Source of the DNA: Roseovarius sp. UBA3070
GTDB lineage: Bacteria; Pseudomonadota; Alphaproteobacteria; Rhodobacterales; Rhodobacteraceae
NCBI GenBank assembly: GCA_002366775.1
Contig: DFBW01000241.1
Span: forward strand, 10,491-24,221
Direction: 5' to 3'
Length of the DNA stretch: 13,731 bases
The notes under the pieces were generated by a model. That model was not told the origin of the DNA. It was given only the letters and a program-made list of their open reading frames with translations, and did no database searches. Both the position numbers and the translations under genes were made by a program. Each line of letters begins with the position of its first letter. Positions within the stretch are counted from its first letter, which is position 1. Below, piece after piece: positions 6,281-13,731 of the stretch.

Positions 6281-7393
6281 ATGCGCACCACTGCCGCCGT
6301 TGCCCTTGAAGCGGGCAAGCCGATGGAAATTATGCAAGTGAACCTTGAAGGCCCCAAAGCGGGCGAGGTTCTGGTTGAGATCAAGGCCACTGGCCTGTGT
6401 CATACGGATGATTTCACCCTGTCTGGCGCTGATCCCGAAGGCGCGTTTCCTGCCATTCTGGGCCATGAAGGTGCCGGCGTGGTGGTCGAGGTTGGCCCCG
6501 GTGTTACGTCGCTGGTGCCGGGTGATCATGTGATCCCGCTTTACACACCGGAATGTCGTGAGTGTGAGTACTGCCTGAACCCAAAAACCAATCTGTGCCA
6601 GAAAATCCGCTCTACGCAGGGGGCCGGGGTGATGCCTGATGGTACGTCGCGGTTCTCCATGCTCGATGGCACGCCAATCCTTCATTATATGGGGTGTTCC
6701 ACCTTTGCGAACCATACAGTGCTGCCCGAAATTGCGCTGGCCAAGGTCCGCAAGGACGCGCCATTTGACAAGATTTGCTATATCGGCTGCGGCGTGACCA
6801 CTGGCATCGGCGCGGTGATCAACACGGCCAAGGTTGAGATCGGCTCGACCGGGATCGTGTTTGGTCTGGGCGGCATTGGATTGAATGTTGTTCAGGGTCT
6901 GCGTCTGGCTGGCGCTGACATGATTGTCGGTGTGGATCTGAACGACGACAAAGCCACGATGGCGCGTCATTTTGGTATGACCCATTTTGTGAACCCGTCA
7001 AAAATTGACGGCGATATCGTGGCCCATCTGGTAGAGCTGACCGGTGGCGGTGGTGATTACACCTTTGATGCCACGGGCAATGTAAACGTCATGCGTCAGG
7101 CGCTGGAATCGGCCCATAAGGGCTGGGGCGAAAGCGTGATTATCGGTGTGGCCGGTGCCGGGCAAGAGATCGCCACGCGCCCCTTCCAGCTGGTTACGGG
7201 GCGGGTCTGGCACGGCACGGCCTTTGGCGGCGCGTCAGGGCGGACAGATGTGCCCAAAATTGTCGATTGGTACATGAACGGCAAGATTGAGATTGACCCC
7301 ATGATCACCCACACGCTGAAGCTGGAAGACATCAACAAAGGCTTTGACATGATGCACGCGGGCGAGAGCATTCGCTCGGTGGTGGTATTCTAA
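6281..7393 (+). CDS. frmA: S-(hydroxymethyl)glutathione dehydrogenase (class III alcohol dehydrogenase)
   Basis: This enzyme oxidises S-hydroxymethylglutathione, formed spontaneously from formaldehyde and glutathione, to S-formylglutathione with NAD; it can also reduce S-nitrosoglutathione. The 370-residue length is the family norm. Catalytic zinc ligands are Cys40 (GLCHTD), His62 with Glu63 (GHEGAG) and Cys170 (GCGVTTG). The structural zinc site is Cys92, Cys95, Cys98 and Cys106. The nucleotide fold shows GLGGIG (195-200) with Asp219 selecting NAD over NADP. A strong AGGAGG at 6267-6272 fixes the ATG. The usual partner, S-formylglutathione hydrolase, is not next to it. A hairpin 22 bases past the stop probably ends the transcript, so it appears to be a single-gene unit. 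In relatives the gene is also called adhI or flhA. Confidence 0.96.
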   Translation: MRTTAAVALEAGKPMEIMQVNLEGPKAGEVLVEIKATGLCHTDDFTLSGADPEGAFPAILGHEGAGVVVEVGPGVTSLVPGDHVIPLYTPECRECEYCLNPKTNLCQKIRSTQGAGVMPDGTSRFSMLDGTPILHYMGCSTFANHTVLPEIALAKVRKDAPFDKICYIGCGVTTGIGAVINTAKVEIGSTGIVFGLGGIGLNVVQGLRLAGADMIVGVDLNDDKATMARHFGMTHFVNPSKIDGDIVAHLVELTGGGGDYTFDATGNVNVMRQALESAHKGWGESVIIGVAGAGQEIATRPFQLVTGRVWHGTAFGGASGRTDVPKIVDWYMNGKIEIDPMITHTLKLEDINKGFDMMHAGESIRSVVVF

Positions 7394-7414
7394 GCCACGG
7401 CTCATTCAACACAA

Positions 7415-7434
7415 CAGGCCGGTTCGCCGGCCTG
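7415..7434 (+). terminator. Hairpin with TTCG loop after frmA
   Basis: CAGGCCGG (7415-7422) pairs perfectly with CCGGCCTG (7427-7434) around a TTCG tetraloop, an 8-bp GC-rich stem 22 bases after the frmA stop. No T-run follows (AAAGCC), so it is an atypical intrinsic terminator or an mRNA 3'-end stabiliser. Confidence 0.55.
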
Positions 7435-7638
7435 AAAGCCTCCAACCTCGGGCAGGCAATGTCCGGGGCGATCTGCGAGTGAAGTTTTTGGGACATCATT
7501 CCGGGAAACATCTTCGGGGCGATATTTCCTCCTGATCTGTCTGCCAAAACGCGCCATTTCCAGAACAACCCTTCCCCTTGATCGTTATCCTGCTACCCTC
7601 TCAAACGACGTCAGATTTATCCGGCACAGGAGGCCCCA

Positions 7639-8709
7639 ATGGAAATTCGCACCACCAAAGGACGTGGCAAGCTCTATGACAGTGTTCTGGACACCATCGG
7701 TGACACGCCGGTGATCCGGGTCAACAATCTTGGGCCTGCCAATGTAACGATCTACGTCAAGGCTGAGGCGTTTAACCCCGCCGCATCGGTGAAAGACCGG
7801 CTGGCGGTCAACATCATCGAAGCGGCAGAACGTGACGGCCGCCTGAAACCCGGTCAAACTGTGATCGAGGCAACATCCGGCAACACCGGCATTGGCCTGG
7901 CTATGGTTTGCGCGCAAAAGGGCTATCCGCTGGTTGTCACCATGGCTGATAGTTTCTCGGTTGAGCGCCGCCGCATGATGCGCATGTTAGGCGCCAAGGT
8001 TATCCTGACCCCCAAGGCCCAAAAGGGTTTTGGCATGTATCAAAAAGCGGTCGAGCTGGCCAAAGCCAACGGCTGGTTTCTGGCGCATCAGTTTGAAACC
8101 AAAGACAATGCCGATATTCACGAGGCCACGACCGCGCGTGAAATCATGGCGGATTTCGAAGGCTCGCGGCTGGATTATGTGGTCAGCGGTTATGGCACGG
8201 GTGGTACCGTCACCGGCCTTGGACGCGTGCTGCGCAAGGAACGCCCCGAGACCAAGATCATTCTGTCAGAACCCGCCAATGCGGGGCTTGTCGCCAGCGG
8301 CATTATTCAGGAACGCGACGATGAAAATCAACCCGCCGCCAGCCATCCTGCGTTTGAGCCACACCCGATTCAGGGCTGGACCCCGGATTTCATTCCGATG
8401 GTGCTGCAAGAGGCGATTGATAACGCCTATTACGATGATCTGATCCCGGTCGCGGGTCCCGATGCCATCGCCGCTGCACGGGAGCTGGCTGCCAAAGAGG
8501 GCATCTTCACCGGTATCTCAGGGGGGGCCACATTGGCCGTTTCGCTGAAAATTGCGCAAGCCGCGGCACCCGGTAGCGTGATCCTGTGCATTCTGCCAGA
8601 CACAGGCGAGCGGTATCTGACAACGCCTCTGTTTGAGGGCATTCCCGAGGATATGAGCGATGAGGAAGCCGCCATTTCCCTGTCTACACCGGGCTATCAG
8701 TTGGGCTAA
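7639..8709 (+). CDS. cysK: Cysteine synthase A (O-acetylserine sulfhydrylase), long form
   Basis: This PLP enzyme of fold type II makes cysteine from O-acetylserine and sulfide. The PLP lysine is Lys52 in NPAASVKDRLA. TSGNTG (79-84) binds the substrate carboxylate, GTGGTVTG (186-193) the cofactor phosphate, SGG (294-296) the pyridine-side loop, and PDTGERYLTT (320-329) is the CysK signature. It has 356 residues, against about 320 in E. coli CysK. The excess is an N-terminal ten residues, an insertion of about 14 residues around 225-241 before HPIQGWTPDFIP, and a tail after the PDTGERYLTT block. No CBS or extra catalytic domain is present, so cystathionine beta-synthase is less likely. AGGAGG at 7628-7633 sets the start. 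It stands alone between frmA and yghU with 245 and 109 bases on its two sides. Confidence 0.93.
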   Translation: MEIRTTKGRGKLYDSVLDTIGDTPVIRVNNLGPANVTIYVKAEAFNPAASVKDRLAVNIIEAAERDGRLKPGQTVIEATSGNTGIGLAMVCAQKGYPLVVTMADSFSVERRRMMRMLGAKVILTPKAQKGFGMYQKAVELAKANGWFLAHQFETKDNADIHEATTAREIMADFEGSRLDYVVSGYGTGGTVTGLGRVLRKERPETKIILSEPANAGLVASGIIQERDDENQPAASHPAFEPHPIQGWTPDFIPMVLQEAIDNAYYDDLIPVAGPDAIAAARELAAKEGIFTGISGGATLAVSLKIAQAAAPGSVILCILPDTGERYLTTPLFEGIPEDMSDEEAAISLSTPGYQLG

Positions 8710-8714
8710 TCTGG

Positions 8715-8750
8715 CGCACATACATGCAGCGCTGCACATGGTTCTGTGCG
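8715..8750. repeat. Nested palindrome between cysK and yghU
   Basis: A perfect 12-base palindrome TGCAGCGCTGCA (8725-8736) sits inside an outer inverted pair CGCACA (8715-8720) / TGTGCG (8745-8750), starting six bases after the cysK stop. No T-run follows. It may be the cysK transcript end or an operator for the yghU gene that starts 69 bases later. I cannot choose from sequence alone. Confidence 0.4.
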
Positions 8751-8818
8751 GTGTTGCGCATTGCATTACCGTGCCTGGCCTCTAAGTTTTAGCAAGCATT
8801 CAAGAAAGGACTAATCCC

Positions 8819-9667
8819 ATGAGCGATGTCACCTATACACCCCCCTCCGTCTGGACTTGGGACAAGGACAATGGCGGGCAGTTCGCCTCGACCAACCGTC
8901 CGATTGCCGGGGCCACCCACGACAAAGACCTGCCCGTCGGCAAACATCCCTTCCAGCTGTATTCGCTGGGCACGCCCAATGGGGTGAAAGTGACAATCAT
9001 GTTAGAGGAGCTGTTGGCCGCAGGTCACGACGCCGAGTATGATGCCTGGTACATCGACATCGGTGAAGGCGACCAGTTCGGCAGTGGTTTTACCGAGATC
9101 AATCCCAATTCCAAGATTCCGGCTTTGATGGACCGCTCGGGCGACATACCGTTGCGCGTCTTTGAAAGCGGATCAATCCTGATGCACCTGGCCGAGAAAT
9201 TCTCAGCCTTCCTGCCTGCGTCCGGGCCTGAGCGCACAGAGGTGCTTAACTGGCTGATGTGGCAGATGGGCAGCGCGCCATTTCTGGGCGGTGGCTTTGG
9301 GCATTTCTATCAATATGCACCCGAAAAATACGAATACCCGATCAATCGCTATGCGATGGAAACCAAGCGCCAACTTGACGTGCTGGACCGGGAGTTGGCG
9401 GATAAGCCCTTCATTGCGGGTGACGAGTATTCTATTGCCGATATGGCGATCTGGCCCTGGTATGGCAACCTGGCACTTGGCCGGGCTTATGGCGACGCTG
9501 CCACATTCCTCAGCACACATGAATACAAAAACTTCATGGCCTGGGCCGAGAAAATAGACGCGCGCCCGGCAGTCAAACGTGGCCGTATCGTGAACCGCCA
9601 ATCAACCGAGACCGAACAAATGCTGCCCGAGCGTCACGACGCCAGCGATTTTGACCAGATCGGGTAG
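8819..9667 (+). CDS. yghU: YghU-type glutathione S-transferase / disulfide-bond oxidoreductase
   Basis: This 282-residue protein is very close to the E. coli YghU pattern along its full length. That family binds two glutathione molecules and shows disulfide-reductase and organic-peroxide-reducing activity rather than classic conjugation. The thioredoxin-like N-terminal domain is about 45-130: YSLGTPNG (48-55), NPNSKIPAL (95-103, the cis-Pro loop) and ESGS (116-119) for the glutathione gamma-Glu. The helical C-terminal domain is about 136-255, with FLGGGFGHFY (155-164) and AIWPWYGN (210-217). The family-specific tail ERHDASDF (271-278) is kept. No catalytic cysteine is expected in this group. 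AAAGGA at 8805-8810 is the ribosome binding site. A long hairpin follows the stop. Confidence 0.94.
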   Translation: MSDVTYTPPSVWTWDKDNGGQFASTNRPIAGATHDKDLPVGKHPFQLYSLGTPNGVKVTIMLEELLAAGHDAEYDAWYIDIGEGDQFGSGFTEINPNSKIPALMDRSGDIPLRVFESGSILMHLAEKFSAFLPASGPERTEVLNWLMWQMGSAPFLGGGFGHFYQYAPEKYEYPINRYAMETKRQLDVLDRELADKPFIAGDEYSIADMAIWPWYGNLALGRAYGDAATFLSTHEYKNFMAWAEKIDARPAVKRGRIVNRQSTETEQMLPERHDASDFDQIG

Positions 9668-9675
9668 GGCAGATT

Positions 9676-9706
9676 GGCGTGGGTGCACCAAGTGTGTGCC
9701 CGCGCC
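9676..9706 (+). terminator. 13-bp hairpin ending the yghU transcript
   Basis: Bases 9676-9688 pair continuously with 9694-9706 around a CAAGT loop, starting nine bases after the yghU stop. Three pairs are G-U wobbles in the plus-strand RNA and would be A-C mismatches in the minus-strand RNA, so the stem favours plus-strand transcripts. No T-run follows. It sits in the 70-base gap between convergent yghU and yqgE. Confidence 0.5.
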
Positions 9707-9737
9707 GTGTCCCGCGCTTGAAGGCACTCAGATGTGC

Positions 9738-10304
9738 TCAGGCCCGGCCCGCATCAGCCGACAGTGCTAAAGCATCAACGCCAAGGGTTTTCAGCGCGGC
9801 TTCCCATTTGTGGATATCATCGGTGTCAAAGATCAGCGATGGTTGTGCATCACAGGTCAACCAGCCATTCTGAGAGATTTCCGCCTCAAGCTGGCCCGGG
9901 CCCCAGCCGGCATAGCCCAATGCGATAACCGCCTTGAGCGGGCCACGACCCTGAGCAAGATCCTCAAGGATATCCAGCGTGGCAGTCATGGCAAACTGGT
10001 CATCCACAACCATGGTCGAGATGGAAGAATGATACCCTTTTTCGTGCAACACAAAGCCCCGGCCACTTTCCACAGGGCCACCAAAATGCACAGCACGGTT
10101 CAGCATTTCCGCGCCTATGGTGATCGACAATTGTTCCATCAGGTCGTTCAGGTGTAAATCGTCGGTGGGTTTGTTGAGCACCAGCCCCATGGCCCCTTCA
10201 GGTGAATGGGCACACATAAAGACCACCGAATGGGCAAAGCGCGGGTCGCCCATGCCAGGCATGGCAATCAGCAGTTTTCCGGTAAGGTCTATTTCGGTGT
10301 TCAC
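9738..10304 (-). CDS. yqgE: YqgE/AlgH (DUF179) family protein
   Basis: This is a 188-residue cytoplasmic protein of the YqgE/AlgH family, whose biochemical role is not established. Family blocks are all present: LLIAMPGMGDPRF (11-23), GAMGLVLNKP (37-46), HFGGPVESGRGFVLH (73-87) and ALGYAGWGPGQLE (128-140). The open frame continues upstream to a TTG at 10400. I start at the GTG at 10304 because that gives the family length and begins ten residues before the conserved LLIAMPG; the added upstream 32 residues look unconserved. The ribosome binding site is weak. The gene diverges from the DsbD-like gene across 144 bases and converges with yghU. Confidence 0.9.
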   Translation of the reverse strand: MNTEIDLTGKLLIAMPGMGDPRFAHSVVFMCAHSPEGAMGLVLNKPTDDLHLNDLMEQLSITIGAEMLNRAVHFGGPVESGRGFVLHEKGYHSSISTMVVDDQFAMTATLDILEDLAQGRGPLKAVIALGYAGWGPGQLEAEISQNGWLTCDAQPSLIFDTDDIHKWEAALKTLGVDALALSADAGRA

Positions 10305-10448
10305 AGCGTGCTCGTGATCTTGTGCATTGGGTAACAATGGGGTGCCAGGCGGCGCGGCGCAAGAGGATGTCGGGGCAAGATCGGGCAAAACCTCGCCCAA
10401 ATGTGACTTGGCATTGCAGGCATTTCATACCATCTGAGAGGGATGAGT

Positions 10449-11252
10449 ATGAAATGGACCACTTTTTTGGGCGCGATTCTCGCGGTTTTGACCCCGGCTG
10501 TGATGGCCGGGTCGTTGGATGACGCAGTTGAGACGCGGCTATTGCCGGGATGGCGCGCACCTGATGGGCGGCACATGGCGGCAATTGAAGTCACCTTGGC
10601 AAAGGGCTGGAAAACCTATTGGCGCGCGCCGGGTGATGCGGGCATTCCACCGCGGTTTGACTGGCGCGGATCAGACAATCTGGCCGGGGTTGAGATAACC
10701 TGGCCCACGCCTGATGTCATGTCACAGGACGGTATGCAGGTGATTGGCTATTCCGGTCGGGTGATCCTGCCATTGGCAATCTTGCCCAAACGGCAGGGGC
10801 GTGATGTCCAATTGTCTGGCTCAATTGATTTTGGCGTGTGCAAGGATGTGTGCCTGCCCCTCAACGTGTCACTTGAGCAAGTGTTGCACAGTGATGTGAC
10901 CAAACCGACCCCCAGCATTGCTGCTGCTATGGCTGATCGGCCCTATTCATCGCGCGAGGCCAAAGTGGGCCGTGTGCGGTGTCGGTTTGCGCCCACCCTT
11001 GAGGGTTTGCAACTGACAACTGAGGTGGATTTACCGCACATCGGTGGTGCCGAAGTGATGATCATTGAGACAGGTAACCCACAGATTTGGGTGGCACAGG
11101 GTAAAACCAGCCGAAATGGCAAGCGTTTGAGCACTGTGAGCGAGCTGGTTCATGTGGAGGGGCGTGCTTTTTCGTTGAACCGCTCAGGCCTGCGGATCAC
11201 TGTGATTGGTGCCTCACATGCTGTGGATATTCAGGGCTGCCCGGCTGGCTGA
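10449..11252 (+). CDS. Secreted DsbD alpha-domain-like protein
   Basis: This is a stand-alone relative of the N-terminal periplasmic domain of DsbD/ScsB (DsbD_N type), which passes electrons to oxidised partner proteins through a cysteine pair. I start at the second ATG (10449) because GAGAGGG at 10436-10442 is six bases before it and touches the other ATG at 10443. The 267-residue product begins with a signal peptide (MKW, hydrophobic core, cut near PAVMA at about residue 20). The domain spans about 25-145 with GWKTYWRAPGDAGIPP (53-68) and GVCKDVCLP (129-137), carrying Cys131 and Cys135. A second, less conserved beta-rich part follows, with Cys178 and Cys264. The membrane core and thioredoxin domain of full DsbD are absent, so it needs other electron donors. 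The 3' end overlaps the RND gene by 22 bases. Confidence 0.87.
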   Translation: MKWTTFLGAILAVLTPAVMAGSLDDAVETRLLPGWRAPDGRHMAAIEVTLAKGWKTYWRAPGDAGIPPRFDWRGSDNLAGVEITWPTPDVMSQDGMQVIGYSGRVILPLAILPKRQGRDVQLSGSIDFGVCKDVCLPLNVSLEQVLHSDVTKPTPSIAAAMADRPYSSREAKVGRVRCRFAPTLEGLQLTTEVDLPHIGGAEVMIIETGNPQIWVAQGKTSRNGKRLSTVSELVHVEGRAFSLNRSGLRITVIGASHAVDIQGCPAG

Positions 11253-13731
11253 CCTCGTTTTGCGCGATGGGACAATGCCAGTGCAATGTACAACATCAGC
11301 GCGATCAGGGCTGATCCTGACGCATAAAGCACAAAAGCAGCCATACCGGGCGATAAATTGGGCAGCAGCGTGTCCAATGGGGCGGGCAAGGCGCCTTTGG
11401 TGATGACCAGGCCAATGGTGGCAGACAGCCAAATCAAATTGATCACAAGCCCCGCGCCCAAGCTGAAGCGCACAGAGCTGCGGCGAAATCTGAGACCCCG
11501 TTTGAGTGACCCGATCATACGCCCGAAATCATTTTGCACCGCCATAAGGGCCGGGACGATCAGCAACACCAGCACCAGCCCAAATCCCAACCCGTAACAC
11601 AGCGTAATCACGGTCGGCTTCAGGAACTGTGCTTGTTGTGAGCGTTCAAACAGCAAGGGGGCCAAGCCCAGCACTGTGGTCAACGTGGTCAGCAATACAG
11701 GGCGCAACCGGTCTGCCGCGCCGTCGATGATGGAAGGAATTAACCCTCGATCACGGGCATGTTCATCAATGGTGGTCACCAGCACGATGGAATCGTTGAT
11801 GATGATACCGGTCATACCCAATAGACCCACCACCGAGAACATGGACAACGGTACATCCCACTGCGCGTGGCCATAAATGGTACCAACCAGCCCAAACGGG
11901 ATGATCGCCATCACAACCACAGGCCGGGTCCAGCTGGAAAACACCCAAGCCAGCACAATATAAATACCCATCAACGTCAGGATCAGGCCAAGGCGCGCAT
12001 CGTTGAGGAAATCATCCTCCTGCTCGCTCAGGCCCGACAGACGCCATTCCACCTTTTGCTCGCTGGCGATGGTCGGCAGGATCTCTTGTTCCAACGCGCT
12101 CATTATGGCCTGTGCGCGGGTCGGGTCATCCTCGGAAATGTCACCGGTGACATTGATCAATCTGATGCCGTTTTCGCGCCGCACGGTGGAAAACCCGGTG
12201 CGACGCTCAACACTGACGATATCGGCCAACGGCACATAGGCGCCTGCGGGCGTGCGCAACTGGGTGCGTTCCAGAAAATCAGCCGTCAACTCGCCTTCGG
12301 GCAGTTCCACCCGGATTTCGGCACTGCGCGGGCCCAGCGGATAGGTGGCCGCTTCGATCCCGTTCAGACGATGGCGCAACACACGGCCCAGCCCATCAAT
12401 GCTGAAACCCAACGCCTGGCCCTGAGGGGTCAACTCAAGGATCAGCTCTTCTTTGTCATAGGTCAGGTTGTCTTCCACGGCGGACACTTCGGGAAAGCGC
12501 AGCAATGCGTCTTTTAGCGCCTCGGATGAGGCTTTGAGATCATCGGCAGTGGCGCCATAGAATTCCACGTCCAACGCATCACCGCCCGGGCCTGAGCGCC
12601 AACCGCGAAAGCTCACCGTTTCGGCCAATGGGTGCTGGCGCACACGATCCTGCAATTCGCCAACAAAGGCAAAGCTGGAATAGCTGCGCAGATCAGGGTC
12701 AATCAGCTCAATGGCGATGCCGCCCAGATGATCGGGGTCTTTGGTGTCAGCCCCGGCCAATCCCCGGCCTGAATTGCCGCCGATTTCGGCCATGACATAA
12801 TCCAGCGGGTTGAGCCCATGGCGCTCTTCATATTCGGCCCCCAGTTCTTCGGTGGCGCGCTGCATTTCGCGCATCATCTCCAGTGAATCCGCGCGCGTGG
12901 CCGAGGATGACATGATGAAATTGCCGGTGATGCTGCCGCGCTCGGGCGCATTGAAAAACCGCCATTGCACATCTCCCTTGATGAACAAGGCTGCCTGATT
13001 GGCCAACACCAGCAACAACAGCGCAATCACCGGATACCGCGCCCAGACAACCCCCGCCATCAAAGGGCGGAATATTGTCTCGCGCGTCCAATCGAACCCC
13101 CGGTTCACCACCCGGCTGGGCAAGTCATACCAATGGGTTTTGTCCGCATGGCGCAGGGCGTTCGACATGTGGTGCGGCAGGATCAAAAAGCACTCGATCA
13201 GGCTGGCCAACAACACCACAATCACGGTGAACGGGATGTCGAGGATCAGATCACCAAACCGCCCGCCAATCGCCGTCAGGCCAAAAAAGGCAATCAATGT
13301 GGTTAGCGTGGCTGAAAACACCGGCAAAGCCATGCGCTGGGCTGCGCGTTCTGAGGCAACAACGGGGTGTTCACCATAGTGGCGCACCCGTGCGTCAGCG
13401 TGTTCGCCCACCACAATGGCATCATCCACCACAATCCCCAGCGTGATGATCAGTGCAAAAAGGGACAGCATGTTGATGGTCAACCCACCCAGATACATCA
13501 GCGCAATTGCTGCCAGCATCGCCACCGGAATGCCCGCGGCCACCCAAAAGGCCGTGCGCGCATTCAAAAACAGGAACAACAATGCAACGACAAGGCCAAG
13601 CCCCATCGCAGCATTGTCCAACAGGATGTTCAACCGGCTTGAGATGCTCTCGGATCGGGTGCGGATCAGGCGGATATCCACGCCTTGGGGCAGGGTTTCT
13701 TTCATCGTCGCAGCCACGTCCTCGACAAGGG
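11231..13731 (-). CDS. RND efflux transporter permease, 5' end cut by window edge
   Basis: This is the C-terminal ~833 residues of an inner-membrane proton-driven RND pump of the AcrB type; the frame is open through the right edge, so the N-terminal ~200-330 residues lie outside. Seen in order: the end of the first porter region (RTRSESISSRL), TM2-TM6 with GIVVDDAIVVGE carrying the paired proton-relay aspartates (codons at 13421-13426), the GGRFGDL loop, TM7, a second large periplasmic part (about 12960-12040), and TM8-TM12 with GMTGIIINDSIVL. The AcrB TM10 lysine is Asn-like here, as in many non-AcrB relatives. After TM12 a tail of about 100 residues (11234-11536) carries two more hydrophobic segments. 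The adaptor (membrane fusion) gene would be expected just right of the window. Substrate is unknown. Confidence 0.93.
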   Translation of the reverse strand, partial: LVEDVAATMKETLPQGVDIRLIRTRSESISSRLNILLDNAAMGLGLVVALLFLFLNARTAFWVAAGIPVAMLAAIALMYLGGLTINMLSLFALIITLGIVVDDAIVVGEHADARVRHYGEHPVVASERAAQRMALPVFSATLTTLIAFFGLTAIGGRFGDLILDIPFTVIVVLLASLIECFLILPHHMSNALRHADKTHWYDLPSRVVNRGFDWTRETIFRPLMAGVVWARYPVIALLLLVLANQAALFIKGDVQWRFFNAPERGSITGNFIMSSSATRADSLEMMREMQRATEELGAEYEERHGLNPLDYVMAEIGGNSGRGLAGADTKDPDHLGGIAIELIDPDLRSYSSFAFVGELQDRVRQHPLAETVSFRGWRSGPGGDALDVEFYGATADDLKASSEALKDALLRFPEVSAVEDNLTYDKEELILELTPQGQALGFSIDGLGRVLRHRLNGIEAATYPLGPRSAEIRVELPEGELTADFLERTQLRTPAGAYVPLADIVSVERRTGFSTVRRENGIRLINVTGDISEDDPTRAQAIMSALEQEILPTIASEQKVEWRLSGLSEQEDDFLNDARLGLILTLMGIYIVLAWVFSSWTRPVVVMAIIPFGLVGTIYGHAQWDVPLSMFSVVGLLGMTGIIINDSIVLVTTIDEHARDRGLIPSIIDGAADRLRPVLLTTLTTVLGLAPLLFERSQQAQFLKPTVITLCYGLGFGLVLVLLIVPALMAVQNDFGRMIGSLKRGLRFRRSSVRFSLGAGLVINLIWLSATIGLVITKGALPAPLDTLLPNLSPGMAAFVLYASGSALIALMLYIALALSHRAKRGQPAGQP

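Noticed and set aside
7394..7638. Riboswitch or small RNA upstream of cysK
   Set aside because: I see only a short inverted pair (ATGTCC at 7459-7464 / GGACAT at 7491-7496) and a 9-base direct repeat CGGGGCGAT; nothing matching a SAM-type or other known aptamer.
10301..10327. 8-codon minus-strand frame (MHKITSTL) whose stop overlaps the yqgE GTG
   Set aside because: A GTGA overlap could suggest a leader peptide, but it has no ribosome binding site and nothing regulatory in its residues; chance is the simpler reading.
10305..10400. 32-residue N-terminal extension of YqgE from a TTG
   Set aside because: It exceeds the family length, is low-complexity Pro/Ala/Ser and lies in the divergent promoter region.
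11867..12517. 216-codon plus-strand frame opposite the RND gene
   Set aside because: Antisense shadow of a well-conserved efflux gene; rich in His/Gln/Arg as expected from the complementary strand of a GC-rich gene.

Overview
The window reads as chromosomal DNA of a Rhodobacterales (Roseobacter-type) alphaproteobacterium. The evidence is a high-GC, densely packed coding style together with a family mix typical of that group: a DUF2794 protein, glutathione-dependent formaldehyde dehydrogenase, a YqgE/DUF179 protein divergent from a DsbD N-terminal-domain protein, and a C40 peptidase overlapping an M17 aminopeptidase. I see no phage, transposon, CRISPR or integration signatures. This looks like a normal housekeeping/accessory stretch rather than a mobile island.

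Layout. Positions 1-336 hold no convincing gene, but carry a good intrinsic terminator (75-98) for something left of the window. On the plus strand follow a small helical protein that looks like a histidine-phosphotransfer (HPt) domain without its histidine (337-717), then three genes joined by 4-base ATGA overlaps: M17 leucyl aminopeptidase (825-2204), a cytoplasmic SH3b-NlpC/P60 peptidase (2201-3046) and an agmatinase/arginase-family ureohydrolase (3043-3999). On the minus strand, read right to left, are a small I78-type lipoprotein (6146-5871), DUF2794 (5826-5482), a MOSC-domain protein (5478-5002) and a class I SAM methyltransferase (4935-4078). They converge on the ureohydrolase gene at a structured intergenic repeat. 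From 6281 the plus strand carries S-(hydroxymethyl)glutathione dehydrogenase (frmA), cysteine synthase (cysK) and a YghU-type glutathione S-transferase, each with its own ribosome binding site and separated by 109-245 bases. YqgE (minus) and a secreted DsbD-alpha-like protein (plus) are divergent. The right edge is the C-terminal ~830 residues of an RND efflux permease (minus), cut by the window end, whose stop overlaps the DsbD-like gene tail to tail.

How the genes fit together. The first cluster looks like peptide (possibly murein-peptide) hydrolysis plus a urea-releasing step. The middle right (frmA, cysK, yghU) is thiol/glutathione chemistry: formaldehyde detoxification, cysteine supply, and disulfide/peroxide handling. 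The DsbD-like protein extends the thiol-redox theme to the periplasm. These groupings are inferences from adjacency; only the overlapping genes (825-3999) and the tightly spaced DUF2794-MOSC pair are strong operon calls.

I did not find a clearly new system. The points most worth a second look are the HPt-like protein without a phospho-acceptor, the three-gene overlapping hydrolase operon, a ~100-residue C-terminal extension with two predicted extra membrane helices on the RND pump, and a dyad placed near -40 of a possible frmA promoter.
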